DNA of 64,000 nucleotides from Bacteroidota bacterium (GTDB lineage: Bacteria; Bacteroidota; Bacteroidia; Chitinophagales; Chitinophagaceae), in assembly GCA_018266555.1 (NCBI GenBank), contig JAFEAF010000006.1, positions 223,088 through 287,087 of the forward strand. The letters run 5' to 3'. The notes below the pieces were generated by a model, which was given only the letters and a program-made list of their open reading frames with translations, was not told where the DNA came from and ran no database searches. Position 1 is the stretch's first letter. Every line of letters starts with the position of its first letter. Shown here piece by piece: positions 1-8,507 of this stretch. Made by a program: the position numbers and the translations under genes.

Positions 1-441
1 GTTGGATGTGAGTCCCAATACAATAGTCCATTTGTTTTTAAATTCTAAAAAAGGTTTCACGCTGTCTTCACCCATGTAAGGAGTTACGGTTACTGCATCA
101 TAGGAAAATGATTCAAAAAAAGCTTTTGCATATTGGGAAGACGTATTCCCGATATCACCACGTTTGGCATCAGCAATTTTAAAATGAGTGGATGGAATGT
201 AGTTCACTGTTCTTTGAAGGGTTTCCCAGCCCTTCACTCCCATAGCTTCATAAAAAGCCGTGTTCATCTTGTAACTGACACAATAATCTTTTGTAGCGTC
301 AATGATTTGCTTATTAAATTCAAAAACCGGGTCGGCAAATGAAAAAAGATGTTTGGGGATTTTTGTAAAGTCAGCATCTAACCCAATGCAGAGATAAGAA
401 CGCTTTAGAAAAATCTGTTCAACAAGTTGTGTGCGGGTCAT
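1..441 (-). CDS. pyrF: Orotidine 5'-phosphate decarboxylase, 3' end outside window
   Basis: Decarboxylates OMP to UMP, the last step of de novo pyrimidine synthesis, in the cytosol. The 147 codons seen here are the N-terminal part. They contain the early CIGLD segment and the core [11 protein letters not shown] segment with the catalytic Asp-Lys pair, which fits the long (type 2) PyrF form of about 270 residues. The ATG at 441-439 overlaps the TGA of kynU by four bases (ATGA), so translation is probably coupled. It is the fourth gene of the paiB-like/SDR/kynU/pyrF run. The gene is cut by the window edge, not broken. Confidence 0.93.
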   Translation of the reverse strand, partial: MTRTQLVEQIFLKRSYLCIGLDADFTKIPKHLFSFADPVFEFNKQIIDATKDYCVSYKMNTAFYEAMGVKGWETLQRTVNYIPSTHFKIADAKRGDIGNTSSQYAKAFFESFSYDAVTVTPYMGEDSVKPFLEFKNKWTIVLGLTSN

Positions 442-1721
442 TGCTGTAAAGATAAAATTTTTTGAAGCGTATCGCCAAAAGTCCACACCTCTGTAAACGT
501 ATTATATAATGGCACAGGAGCTATGCGAATCACATCAGGTTCCCTCCAATCAGCAAAAATTCCATTTGCAGAAAGCTGATCAAAAATTCGTTTCCCTTTT
601 TTCAGCATCAGCATAGATACCTGGCATCCTCTTTCATTCTCTTGTCCCGGTGTAAGTATTTCAATCATTTTTTCCCCAGCCTGTGCATTACATACGTCCA
701 ATATGTACCACAAATAATCATTCAGCATTTTTCTTTTGTTGTGTATGGGTTTCAACCCCGCCTCTTCAAAAATTTCCAAGGATGCCCTATGTGCTGCATA
801 TAAAATGGGCGATGGTGTGCTGAGTTGCCAACCTTCTGCTGTCAACACAGGTTTAAATCCTTTTTTCATTTGAAACCGGGTGTCTTTATCATAACCCCAC
901 CATCCTGCAAGCCGGTTTAGAGTATTATCATGATGATACCGCTCATGTACAAATGCACCCCCAACTGCCCCGGGACCGGAATTTAAATATTTATAACTAC
1001 ACCAACAGGCAAAGTCCACATTCCAATCATGCAATTGCAATAAAACATTTCCTGCGGCATGTGCTAAGTCAAAACCAACTTTAGCTCCGGCAGTTTGTGC
1101 AGCCCTTGTGATTGTTTGCATATCGAAAACCTGGCCGGTATAATAATTTACACCACCCCATAAAACTAATGCCAGATCATCTTTATTTTTTTCTATAGCA
1201 GATAAAATATCTTCCTGGATTATCAAATGTTCACCGGTTCTTGGAGAAACTTCAACTAACACTTCTTCCGGATTTAGCCCATGGTGCCTGATATGCGTTT
1301 CAAGCATATACTGATCACTGGGAAATGCTTTGGATTCATAAATAATTTTTTTCCTTTTTGCAGAAGGCTGATAAAAACTGGCCATCATCAGGTGCAGGTT
1401 CACGGTAAGTTGATTCATCACCACTACTTCATGAGGAAATGCACCCACAATTTTTGATAAAGGTTTAATAAGCAGATCATGATAATTTAACCAGGGAAGT
1501 TTCCCTTTCATAAATCCTTCTACACCATACTGCGCCCATTGATCCAGCGCATGCTTAATATATGATTGTGCTGTCCTGGGTTGAAGTCCTAAAGAATTTC
1601 CCAGGAAATAAATCAGTTCCTTCCCATTTTCATTGGGCAGGTAGAACCGGAACCTGTATTTGCCTAATTCATCCTTTTCATCCAATTGCCGGGCAAAAGT
1701 CAAACTGTTTTCAAACTTCAT
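438..1721 (-). CDS. kynU: Kynureninase
   Basis: PLP-dependent hydrolase that cleaves L-kynurenine (or 3-hydroxykynurenine) to anthranilate (or 3-hydroxyanthranilate) and alanine in tryptophan catabolism. The 427 residues match the usual family length. The fold-type I PLP site is visible: an FDLAHAAGN segment with the PLP-pyridine Asp at about residue 218, and [10 protein letters not shown] with Schiff-base Lys244. FLGNSLG lies near residues 39-45. Only about 40 bases separate it from the SDR gene upstream, and its stop overlaps the pyrF start. No kynurenine 3-monooxygenase or tryptophan dioxygenase gene lies in the window, so the rest of the pathway must be elsewhere. Confidence 0.95.
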   Translation of the reverse strand: MKFENSLTFARQLDEKDELGKYRFRFYLPNENGKELIYFLGNSLGLQPRTAQSYIKHALDQWAQYGVEGFMKGKLPWLNYHDLLIKPLSKIVGAFPHEVVVMNQLTVNLHLMMASFYQPSAKRKKIIYESKAFPSDQYMLETHIRHHGLNPEEVLVEVSPRTGEHLIIQEDILSAIEKNKDDLALVLWGGVNYYTGQVFDMQTITRAAQTAGAKVGFDLAHAAGNVLLQLHDWNVDFACWCSYKYLNSGPGAVGGAFVHERYHHDNTLNRLAGWWGYDKDTRFQMKKGFKPVLTAEGWQLSTPSPILYAAHRASLEIFEEAGLKPIHNKRKMLNDYLWYILDVCNAQAGEKMIEILTPGQENERGCQVSMLMLKKGKRIFDQLSANGIFADWREPDVIRIAPVPLYNTFTEVWTFGDTLQKILSLQQ

Positions 1722-1761
1722 ATTAGTAAATTACTGTTTCGGTATAAATAATAACCTGGGC

Positions 1762-2547
1762 TCAGATTGTCCCGGTTTTTCCTCCATCCACTAAAATACT
1801 TACACCATTCACATAAGATGCTGCCGGGGAAGCAAGGAATGCGACAACCGATGCCACTTCATCCGGATCACCAAATCTTTTCATAGGAATGCTGTTGATC
1901 ATTTCTTCAGTAATCTTTTCTTCTGTTGTATTTCGTCTTTTTGAATTAGTACTGATTAGGCTCTGTAATCGCCCGGTATAAATAAATCCGGGGAGAATAC
2001 TATTTACAGTTATATTGAATTGCCCCACTTCATTCGATAATGTTTTAGCCCATGAAGCAACTGCAGCCCTGGTTACATTGGATACAGCCAGGTTATGAAT
2101 CGGTATTCTTACAGAACTTGAAATGATATTGATGATCCGACCGTAATTTTCTTTTTTCATTGAAGGAATTACGGCAGTTGCCAGTATGTGATTACAAATA
2201 AGATGCTGGTTCATGGCTTTAAAAAAATCTTCTTCTTTTGCATCAAGCATTGCACCGTCAGGCGGGCCACCGGTATTATTAATGAGAATATGAACCGTAT
2301 GATTTTTGAGATGAGTTTCTATGGCCGTTCTTACATCCTCCGGCTTGCTGAAATCGGCAACAATATAATTGTGCCGCTGATGTAAAGAAATATCCAAATC
2401 ACGGATAGCTGATTTTAAAGCTGTTTCATTTCTGGCTATCAATGTGCAATGAGCTCCTGACATAGCCAATTCTTCAGCAATGGCTAACCCGATTCCCTGT
2501 GTGCTGCCGCAAATGATTGCATATTTCCCATCCAAAGAAAGATTCAT
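1762..2547 (-). CDS. Atypical short-chain dehydrogenase/reductase
   Basis: Rossmann-fold SDR of 261 residues. The glycine-rich dinucleotide loop reads GSTQGIG (residues 14-20), and the NNTGG stretch (residues 90-94) stands for the usual NNAG. The catalytic region is unusual. The serine stretch at 143-145 is present, but the YxxxK pair is replaced by Ser156 and Arg160 in an SNVTRAA context. A C-terminal VDGG motif is normal for the classical family. It sits between a PaiB-like gene and kynU, so a link to kynurenine or aromatic metabolism is possible but only inferred from position. Substrate unknown; it may have altered or no classical SDR catalysis. Confidence 0.85.
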   Translation of the reverse strand: MNLSLDGKYAIICGSTQGIGLAIAEELAMSGAHCTLIARNETALKSAIRDLDISLHQRHNYIVADFSKPEDVRTAIETHLKNHTVHILINNTGGPPDGAMLDAKEEDFFKAMNQHLICNHILATAVIPSMKKENYGRIINIISSSVRIPIHNLAVSNVTRAAVASWAKTLSNEVGQFNITVNSILPGFIYTGRLQSLISTNSKRRNTTEEKITEEMINSIPMKRFGDPDEVASVVAFLASPAASYVNGVSILVDGGKTGTI

Positions 2548-2554
2548 GTTTTAG

Positions 2555-3190
2555 CTATTGAAATATTTTCGCTTTTCGCTCTTCCATTATTATTCCAATT
2601 GTTTTTGCATCGCCCTCTCGTTTCTTTAATTCAGCAATGATGTTGTCATAGCTTTTTTCATCCCGGTTTTGACTGAGTTTAAAAACGTTCTCCAGTTCTG
2701 TTACCTCTATTTCAAATGACACAATGGCTTTTTTCAATTTATCCAGATATTCTGAAGGCAGGTTGTCATAAACGGTTGATGAGGCTGTATTATAATTCTC
2801 AAAGTGGAGGGATAGTTTTTTTAATAATTCTGTAAGATGAATAGCATCCATAAATTTTATTTTTCCTCTAGCATGAACCGAAATATAATTCCATGTGGAT
2901 GCCTGCCGGGGATTTCCGGTGTACCAACTGCCACTCACATAAGTATGCGGGCCTGTAAACAATGCGAGTACTTGCCGGTTTTCTTCAAATGCTTTATGAT
3001 GTGTTGAATTCCGGGCGATATGTCCCTGCAAAAAAATACCGGTTTCATTTTCTGCTATTAAAACAGGGATCTGAGTCAACTCAACGCTGCCTGTTTTATC
3101 AATACCAATAAGTGTTATGAAAGGATAATTGCGCATGAACTCAATAACTTTATCCCGATCATGCTCTTTGTAGTGGGGATAATTGTACAT
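2555..3190 (-). CDS. PaiB-like FMN-binding split-barrel protein
   Basis: A 211-residue protein of the PaiB/FMN-binding negative regulator family, named after Bacillus PaiB, which affects protease and sporulation genes. The family signature is clear: a SWY-TGNP-QASTWNY-SVHARG segment near residues 86-109 and a HIARNS-HHKAF segment before it, both parts of the FMN split barrel. It is the first gene of the operon, seven bases ahead of the SDR gene. The left inverted repeat of the four-helix-bundle element lies directly upstream of its ATG, so its leader or promoter has probably been altered by that element. True role in this organism unknown. Confidence 0.85.
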   Translation of the reverse strand: MYNYPHYKEHDRDKVIEFMRNYPFITLIGIDKTGSVELTQIPVLIAENETGIFLQGHIARNSTHHKAFEENRQVLALFTGPHTYVSGSWYTGNPRQASTWNYISVHARGKIKFMDAIHLTELLKKLSLHFENYNTASSTVYDNLPSEYLDKLKKAIVSFEIEVTELENVFKLSQNRDEKSYDNIIAELKKREGDAKTIGIIMEERKAKIFQ

Positions 3191-3192
3191 AT

Positions 3193-3225
3193 TGTTGGAA
3201 GTTGGGTAGTTTGATGTTGGATGTT
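3193..3225 (+). repeat. Left inverted repeat flanking the four-helix-bundle gene
   Basis: This segment is the reverse complement of the one at 3641-3668, apart from an extra 8 bases here. Shared blocks are TGTTGGAAG and TTTGATGTTGGATGTT. It abuts the ATG of the paiB-like gene. Confidence 0.75.
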
Positions 3226-3229
3226 ATTC

Positions 3230-3619
3230 CTATTTTCGAGGCTTGCTTTTATATTTTGATGAATTAAGATAGTTGAGAAAAGCATTGATTTTATTTCCAA
3301 GCAATACTGAAAAATCCAATCGCTCTTTTAAAACGGTCTCCGAAATATGTTCCTTATAAAAAGCCCTGTATAATTGCGATCTCACCTCTCCATTTGAACC
3401 TTTTGCAATCACTAAAAATTGAGCAAATTCCTTATTCGTAAATCTTTCAAACCCTTCAGCTATATTGTCCATCACAGAACCAGCAGAAGCATTGATCTGA
3501 TTTTTTAGATCAAAGTCTTTTGAAAATTTTCCATCTTTTGTAAGAGAATAAATTTCTTTAGCCTGCTCTCTTGCAAGTTTCCATATATCCAAATCTTCAA
3601 ACTGTGTGATGGTAGCCAT
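3230..3619 (-). CDS. Four-helix-bundle protein, S23/IVP (Avd-like) family
   Basis: A 129-residue basic helical protein with the usual family pattern: [12 protein letters not shown] at the N-terminus, [19 protein letters not shown] in the middle, then [16 protein letters not shown]. The family includes proteins encoded in 23S rRNA intervening sequences and the Avd accessory protein of diversity-generating retroelements, which binds nucleic acid as a pentamer. Its own function is unknown. No reverse transcriptase or 23S rRNA gene is nearby. The gene sits alone between mrp and the paiB-like gene and is bracketed by inverted repeats at 3193-3225 and 3641-3668, which suggests a small mobile or formerly mobile unit. 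Confidence 0.88.
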   Translation of the reverse strand: MATITQFEDLDIWKLAREQAKEIYSLTKDGKFSKDFDLKNQINASAGSVMDNIAEGFERFTNKEFAQFLVIAKGSNGEVRSQLYRAFYKEHISETVLKERLDFSVLLGNKINAFLNYLNSSKYKSKPRK

Positions 3620-3640
3620 AATTGACGAATTTCAAACAGA

Positions 3641-3668
3641 ACATCCAACATCAAACTTCCAACATCGA
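3641..3668 (-). repeat. Right inverted repeat flanking the four-helix-bundle gene
   Basis: Partner of the repeat at 3193-3225, in opposite orientation. It lies between the start of the four-helix-bundle gene and the stop of mrp. The 7-mer ATATTGT occurs just outside it (3674-3680) and at the outer edge of the left repeat (3189-3195), a possible target duplication. Confidence 0.75.
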
Positions 3669-3671
3669 ACG

Positions 3672-4772
3672 CTATATTGTTTGTAAGACTTTTTCATTTG
3701 AAACATTCGCATTTCTCATCGCAATTCCCCTCACCACATGCGAAGTGAAACTTTCGAATGCCTTTTTACTGATAGTATCATTGCTTACCATCACCGGCAC
3801 TCCGGTATCGCCCCCTTCACGAATGCTTTGTACCAATGGTATTTGACCAAGAAAAGGAATTTCATATTCGTCTGCCAATCGCTTACCGCCTTCTTTTCCA
3901 AAAATATAATATTTATTTTCTGGTAATTCCGCCGGAGTAAAGTAACTCATATTTTCCACTAACCCAATGATAGGAACATTGATTTGGGCCTGGCCAAACA
4001 TCGCAATTCCTTTCTTAGCATCAGCCAGAGCCACATCTTGCGGAGTAGTAACGATGATGACCCCTGTCACAGGAACCGTTTGTACCAATGTCAAATGAAT
4101 ATCACCTGTTCCCGGAGGCATATCTACAACGAGATAATCGAGTTCATCCCAATACACATCAGATACAAATTGCCGGATAGCACTGCTTGCCATCGGCCCT
4201 CTCCACACCACCGCATTTTTTTCATCCACCAGAAAACCGATGCTCATGAGTTTAATATTATATTTTTCCAATGGCGCAATCATGGGTTTTTCGCCACCTA
4301 CATCCACCATCATCGGACGTTGGCCTCTTACACCAAACATTATAGGAACACTCGGTCCATAAATATCTGCATCCATTAATCCCACTTTTGCATTGCCATG
4401 TGCCAACGCCAACGCCAAATTAGCTGCCACTGTTGATTTACCTACTCCCCCTTTTCCACTCACCACCGCAATAATATTTTTTACTTTGGGAAGTAAAACC
4501 CGGTTATCTGTTCTTTTCGAAGTCGTATTTGCATCAAACTTTACATTCACCAATGCATCTTTGCTCACCAGTAATTTAATGGCATTCACACATGCATTTT
4601 TTATCATATCCTTCATCGGGCATGCGGGAGTCGTGAGTTGAACTGTAAAAGAAATGTAATTTCCTTCTATCTGGATATCTTTTACCATATTCAGTGTCAC
4701 AATATCTTTACCCAAATCGGGTTCCTGCACATTACTCAATGCTTCCAGTACTTTCTCTTTCGTCATTTTCAA
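3672..4772 (-). CDS. mrp: Mrp/ApbC-type iron-sulfur carrier ATPase
   Basis: P-loop ATPase of the Mrp/NBP35 family, thought to carry and deliver Fe-S clusters to apoproteins in the cytosol. An N-terminal MIP18/DUF59 domain covers about residues 1-85, with a PACPMKDMI segment. The deviant Walker A loop GKGGVGKST follows at about residue 106, and a DMPPGTGD segment lies near 220. The C-terminal CxxC pair that binds the bridging cluster in many homologs is absent; the corresponding segment reads MSYFTPAELPENKYYIFG, as I recall for other Bacteroidota members. A second ATG two codons downstream is an alternative start. Confidence 0.92.
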   Translation of the reverse strand: MKMTKEKVLEALSNVQEPDLGKDIVTLNMVKDIQIEGNYISFTVQLTTPACPMKDMIKNACVNAIKLLVSKDALVNVKFDANTTSKRTDNRVLLPKVKNIIAVVSGKGGVGKSTVAANLALALAHGNAKVGLMDADIYGPSVPIMFGVRGQRPMMVDVGGEKPMIAPLEKYNIKLMSIGFLVDEKNAVVWRGPMASSAIRQFVSDVYWDELDYLVVDMPPGTGDIHLTLVQTVPVTGVIIVTTPQDVALADAKKGIAMFGQAQINVPIIGLVENMSYFTPAELPENKYYIFGKEGGKRLADEYEIPFLGQIPLVQSIREGGDTGVPVMVSNDTISKKAFESFTSHVVRGIAMRNANVSNEKVLQTI

Positions 4773-4799
4773 AGCTTATGTTAAAAAAAATCAGAGATG

Positions 4800-4807
4800 C
4801 AAAGTTA
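4800..4807 (-). promoter_or_regulatory. Candidate -7 element for mrp
   Basis: On the minus strand this reads TAACTTTG, which matches the Bacteroidota TAnnTTTG consensus, 28 bases upstream of the mrp ATG. No clear TTTG is seen at -33. Confidence 0.5.
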
Positions 4808-4865
4808 ACCATTGCTGCCGGTAATTTGTTTTACGATTTAGGCAACTTGTAGTTATTTTTATACC

Positions 4866-5504
4866 GTGAATAAAATTATACGATACTTTATTGTTGCTTG
4901 TTTACTTATACCGGTTACAGTCAAAGCTCAGTTTGAAGCAGCCCGTGATTCAGTAGTTCAATTATATGGCGTCATCATGACTGCGGACAGCCTCCGCGGC
5001 ATTCCTGCTGTCAGTGTAATTGTGAAAGGTCAAAACCGGGGCACTATCACAAATAACCAGGGTGTTTTTTCTATTGTGGTTTTGAAAGGTGACCAGGTTG
5101 AGTTCACCCATGTAAGTTACAAGCCTAAAACAATTACAATACCCCGAACTCTTACAGGAGACCAGTACAGTGTTGTACAACTGATGGTGACCGATACCGT
5201 GTATTTGCCTGCAACAATTATTAGACCCCGACCCACTCCCGAAGAATTTGCAAGAGATTTTGTCAATACCAAAGTACCCGATGATGATATCGAGATTGCA
5301 AGAAAAAATACGGAAGAAGCCAAAAGAAAAATTCTTATGCGTACTATCCCCACAAGCGGTAATGAAGCAGCAAGAATGCAGTTTCAGAAAATAGCTAACC
5401 AGGCCTACTATTACGGGCAAACACCCCCCATGAATATTTTCAGTCCGGCGGCCTGGGCTGATTTCATACAGGCATGGAAGCGTGGCGATTTTAAGAATAA
5501 ATAA
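4866..5504 (+). CDS. Secreted CarboxypepD_reg-like domain protein
   Basis: A 212-residue exported protein. The first 22 residues form a Sec signal peptide (basic start, then FIVACLLIPVTVKAQ). Residues of about 33-95 look like a carboxypeptidase-regulatory-like beta-sandwich: G-I-T-DSLRGIPAVSVIVKG followed by NRGTITNNQGVFSI. This domain is common at the start of TonB-dependent receptors in Bacteroidota, but no receptor barrel follows. The C-terminal half is charged and helical. The start codon is GTG, chosen because it directly precedes the signal peptide. Monocistronic and divergent from mrp. Function unknown; probably periplasmic or outer-membrane associated. Confidence 0.82.
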   Translation: MNKIIRYFIVACLLIPVTVKAQFEAARDSVVQLYGVIMTADSLRGIPAVSVIVKGQNRGTITNNQGVFSIVVLKGDQVEFTHVSYKPKTITIPRTLTGDQYSVVQLMVTDTVYLPATIIRPRPTPEEFARDFVNTKVPDDDIEIARKNTEEAKRKILMRTIPTSGNEAARMQFQKIANQAYYYGQTPPMNIFSPAAWADFIQAWKRGDFKNK

Positions 5505-5608
5505 TATTGCCTGCAGTTCTCTTTCATGCGTTTACAATGGATCAATTTAAATAAATTGAAAATTTACTTATAGCAAGTTGATCCGGTATGTTACCAACTG
5601 CATTACTA

Positions 5609-5638
5609 CTATCATCTTCCGTTGCTACGCTCAGTTCA
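5609..5638 (+). repeat. Dispersed intergenic repeat, copy 1
   Basis: The segment contains TATCAT followed by TGCTACGCTCAGTTC. A near copy lies at 21912-21941. Both are intergenic. The core TGAGCG(T/A)AGC (reverse complement) is also seen at 47505-47515. Confidence 0.55.
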
Positions 5639-5720
5639 GGGTTCTGTTTTCATGGCATCAATGATGAAATGACTATAATAGCATTCCTGCTTACATTTGC
5701 CTGTTAAAATTTCAAATTTT

Positions 5721-6620
5721 ATGATTATAACGGGCAGCTGTATTTCTGTTATTGGTGCAGGCACCATGGGCAATGGCATCGCACATGTATTTGCACAAAA
5801 TGGTTTTAAAGTAATACTGGTAGATGTATCACTGACGCAATTAGACAAAGCGATACAAAATATCAGTAGAAATTTTGACCGCCAGATAGCAAAGGGCCTT
5901 GCAACAGAAGAGCAGAAAAAAACAGCACTGGCAAACATCAAAGTGGAATCCAACCTGCCCGAAGGCGTAAAGAATGCAGAACTGGTAGTGGAAGCTGCCA
6001 CGGAAAGAACAGATTTGAAATTGAAAATTTTTGAAGAGTTGGATAAGTACGCTCCAAAAAGTGCCATTCTCGCAAGCAATACTTCCTCCATTTCTATTAC
6101 TAAAATTGCATCCGCTACCGGAAGAACGGATAAGATAATCGGTATGCACTTCATGAACCCGGTGCCGGTGATGAAACTTGTGGAAATAATCAACGGCTAT
6201 GCAACCAGAAAAGAAGTAACAGAAACTATTGTTTCGCTGAGCAAACAATTAGGTAAAGTTCCCTGTGTTGTGAACGATTACCCGGGATTCATTGCCAATC
6301 GTATTTTAATGCCGATGATCAATGAAGCGGTTTATAGCTTGTACGAAGGTGTTGCGGGTGTAACAGAGATTGATACGGTAATGAAACTCGGCATGGCTCA
6401 CCCGATGGGCCCTTTACAATTAGCTGATTTTATTGGGTTGGATGTTTGTCTTTCTATATTAAAAGTTTTGTATGATGGATTCGGGAATCCTAAATATGCC
6501 CCCTGCCCGTTGTTGGTAAATATGGTAACAGCCGGTAAACTTGGGGTGAAAAGTGGCGAAGGATTTTATATTTATACTCCCGGAAATAAAGAACTTGTTG
6601 TGAGTCCAAGATTTTCCTAA
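5721..6620 (+). CDS. 3-hydroxyacyl-CoA (3-hydroxybutyryl-CoA) dehydrogenase
   Basis: NAD-dependent oxidation of (S)-3-hydroxyacyl-CoA to 3-ketoacyl-CoA, in beta-oxidation or butanoate metabolism. The Rossmann loop GAGTMGNGIA lies at the N-terminus. The NTSSI segment and the catalytic GMHFMNPVPVMKLVE segment (His of the His-Glu pair) are in the middle, and the C-terminal dimerisation domain includes NRILMPMINEA and AHPMGPLQLADFIGLD. I chose the ATG at 5721 (299 residues, close to the usual 280-300) rather than the upstream TTG at 5697, because the extra eight residues do not belong to the fold. It stands alone, so no partner beta-oxidation enzymes are adjacent. hbd, paaH and fadB2 are possible names. 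Confidence 0.92.
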   Translation: MIITGSCISVIGAGTMGNGIAHVFAQNGFKVILVDVSLTQLDKAIQNISRNFDRQIAKGLATEEQKKTALANIKVESNLPEGVKNAELVVEAATERTDLKLKIFEELDKYAPKSAILASNTSSISITKIASATGRTDKIIGMHFMNPVPVMKLVEIINGYATRKEVTETIVSLSKQLGKVPCVVNDYPGFIANRILMPMINEAVYSLYEGVAGVTEIDTVMKLGMAHPMGPLQLADFIGLDVCLSILKVLYDGFGNPKYAPCPLLVNMVTAGKLGVKSGEGFYIYTPGNKELVVSPRFS

Positions 6621-6643
6621 ATTCAGGGCCTAAACCACCGACA

Positions 6644-6850
6644 ATGAAAAAGTTTTTTTTACAAGCCTTCCTCTTGTTCTGTTCGTTTGCAGCTTTTGCA
6701 CAGGATGAAGAAGAAAATAGTGCTGCCTATAAGTTTGGAGAAAAATATGCTATCGAAATCATCATAGCAGTTATAGTTCTTATTGTTGTTATAATTTGGG
6801 CCATCGTTCGGAAAAAGAAAAAAAATTCACCACCACCGCCGCCGAGATAA
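6644..6850 (+). CDS. Small single-pass membrane protein of unknown function
   Basis: A 68-residue protein with an N-terminal signal-like stretch (residues 1-19, ending AFAQ), an acidic patch (DEEE), and one strongly hydrophobic helix at about residues 37-55. It ends in a lysine cluster and a run of prolines. This places the C-terminus in the cytosol, with the short acidic loop outside. It lies 23 bases after the hydroxyacyl-CoA dehydrogenase in the same direction, so it may be cotranscribed. I do not recognise the family. Confidence 0.65.
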   Translation: MKKFFLQAFLLFCSFAAFAQDEEENSAAYKFGEKYAIEIIIAVIVLIVVIIWAIVRKKKKNSPPPPPR

Positions 6851-7306
6851 AATAGGCGGTTCGCTTTTATTGAAAATATTCAAGTAAGAATCATTGAAGT
6901 TTTTGGAACGATCACAACGGTTTTATCTTGAAATTTGAGTTGTTCATTAATCCTTCCATCCCAACATAAATACGAACAAGTTGGGTTTGTATTCATGGGG
7001 TTGAGCTTGAAAAGATGAGAACTTGTTCTTATATTTTCGAGTTGGCAGTAAGTGTACTGGGGCAACCTCAAATTCTACTTCCCTGCAACTTCTACTTGCA
7101 GTGCATTGTGCATATGCCTGAACCTGAACAATAGCATAACACTATACTTTTAAACCATGCCTCGAAACAAACTATTGTTTTCCTTTAGTTGAACACCCGT
7201 AACAGCCTATTTTGGTTCCATTTGACGCCAAGTCAACTGCTCTGCACAAATCTCAAGATGAGATTCGACTGCGAAACACCCCCCCCAACAGCACAAATGC
7301 CTGTTC
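6851..7306. other. Intergenic stretch without a convincing gene
   Basis: Short open frames exist (for example 6880-7071 on the minus strand), but they have no recognisable motif and atypical composition. The stretch includes an 8-C run near 7279-7286. It adjoins the decayed IMPACT/YigZ gene and may be debris of the same deletion or rearrangement. Confidence 0.5.
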
Positions 7307-7501
7307 GTTTCCATCCGTTCCGATTCTATAAGCAAAACAATGATGAGAAGTTTATGGCTGATTTTTTTTAAATTCAGCAAGTTTATTTTTAAAATCAAAA
7401 ACAGGTTCTATAGGAAAGGCATACACAATAAACCTTCTGCTTTTTACTTTATACTCGGCAACTGAAACTCTTTCTATTGTATGGTAATACTCCGCCTGCA
7501 C
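7307..7501 (-). pseudogene. Decayed N-terminus of an IMPACT/YigZ-family gene
   Basis: Reading the minus strand from GTG at 7501-7499, the frame gives a YYHTIERVSVAEYKVKSRRF start, then IVYAFPIEP and LAEFKKNQP. A TAA follows at 7354-7352. The same frame then continues with SHHCFAYRIGTDGN, down to about 7307. This matches the opening of YigZ/IMPACT proteins, where a conserved KATHHCYAYRIG stretch follows the LAEFKK helix. Homology stops after about 60 codons, and the EPSGTAG core and C-terminal domain are missing. The gene is therefore broken by a nonsense codon and truncated. The best explanation is a pseudogene; a sequencing error alone would not remove the rest. Confidence 0.75.
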
Positions 7502-7535
7502 AGCTACTCAAAAAAAAATGAATTATGTTTGCCGG

Positions 7536-8393
7536 ATGACTATTCAGGAAGCAACATATTTCATATTAAACCAGGTTCGAAAAATTTACCCGGAAAGTGA
7601 AGCTTCTCAAATAACGGATTGGGTGATGGAGCATATTACCGGTTCAAAGAAAGCTGAGCGGATGATTTATAAAAATAATCCCATTGCCGAAAAAGAAGAA
7701 CAACATGTAAAATTATTTGTCAGCCGCCTCCTGCAACATGAACCGGTTCAATATATACTTCATGAAGCCTGGTTTGGAGGTATGAGATTTTATGTAGATC
7801 AACATGTATTAATTCCCCGGCCGGAAACAGAAGAACTTGCCAATTGGATTATTTCAGATTTCAAATTTCCAATCAGAGATTTAAAGATACTTGATGTCGG
7901 CTGCGGCAGTGGTTGTATTTCCATTTTCCTGAAAAGAAAGTTGCATAACGCAGAAGTATGGGCCTGTGATGTGAGTGAGCCTGCACTTAATGTAGCCCAA
8001 ATAAATGCTGAGCAGTTAGGAGCTGATGTACATTTTAAACAAATAAATTTTTTAGATGAAGGGGAACAAAACCAATTTCCCTCGTTTGATATCATTGTAA
8101 GCAACCCGCCTTATGTACCTGAAAAAGATAAAGCTCAAATGCAACCGAATGTGTTGAATTTTGAACCTGCTACTGCACTGTTTGTTCCCGACAATGACGC
8201 TTTAATCTTTTATAAAGCACTTGCCGATTTTGGAAAAAGAAAATTAAATACAGCCGGGGTGGTTTATGCCGAAATTCATGAAGAACTTGGCAGTGACGTT
8301 TTGGAAATATTTCGTACAAAGAACTACCAGGTGACTTTGAAACAAGATATGCAGGGAAAAGACCGGATGGTTAAGGCTACCCGGCTTTTTTGA
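7536..8393 (+). CDS. prmC: Peptide chain release factor N5-glutamine methyltransferase
   Basis: Methylates the GGQ glutamine of release factors RF1 and RF2 using SAM. The N-terminal helical domain binds the release factor. The SAM-binding motif reads ILDVGCGSGCISIFLK, and the substrate-binding motif NPPYVPEKD is intact, preceded by FDIIVSNPPY. The IPRPETEEL segment typical of PrmC is also present. I prefer the ATG at 7536 (285 residues) over 7518, because family members open with M-T-I-Q followed by the helix seen here. Single gene next to the YigZ remnant. Confidence 0.95.
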   Translation: MTIQEATYFILNQVRKIYPESEASQITDWVMEHITGSKKAERMIYKNNPIAEKEEQHVKLFVSRLLQHEPVQYILHEAWFGGMRFYVDQHVLIPRPETEELANWIISDFKFPIRDLKILDVGCGSGCISIFLKRKLHNAEVWACDVSEPALNVAQINAEQLGADVHFKQINFLDEGEQNQFPSFDIIVSNPPYVPEKDKAQMQPNVLNFEPATALFVPDNDALIFYKALADFGKRKLNTAGVVYAEIHEELGSDVLEIFRTKNYQVTLKQDMQGKDRMVKATRLF

Positions 8394-8507
8394 AAAAATT
8401 ATCTTAATTTAAAGTGTGAAGGGATTATAATCAGAGCCTTGAACTAAAATAATTTCATAAGCAATAGCATGGCTGAACCCGGATGAGTCACCTAACCTGA
8501 ATTTGCA

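Noticed and set aside
3230..3619. Diversity-generating retroelement because of the Avd-like protein
   Set aside because: No reverse transcriptase, template repeat or variable repeat can be seen within the window.
3984..4379. Open frame of 131 codons on the plus strand
   Set aside because: It lies wholly inside mrp in antisense and has histidine/isoleucine-rich shadow composition.
5636..6248. Two overlapping minus-strand frames over the hydroxyacyl-CoA dehydrogenase
   Set aside because: Both are antisense shadows; the plus-strand gene has all family motifs.
6880..7071. Open frame of 63 codons on the minus strand
   Set aside because: No recognisable motif, odd residue content and no promoter; most likely noise beside the decayed YigZ gene.
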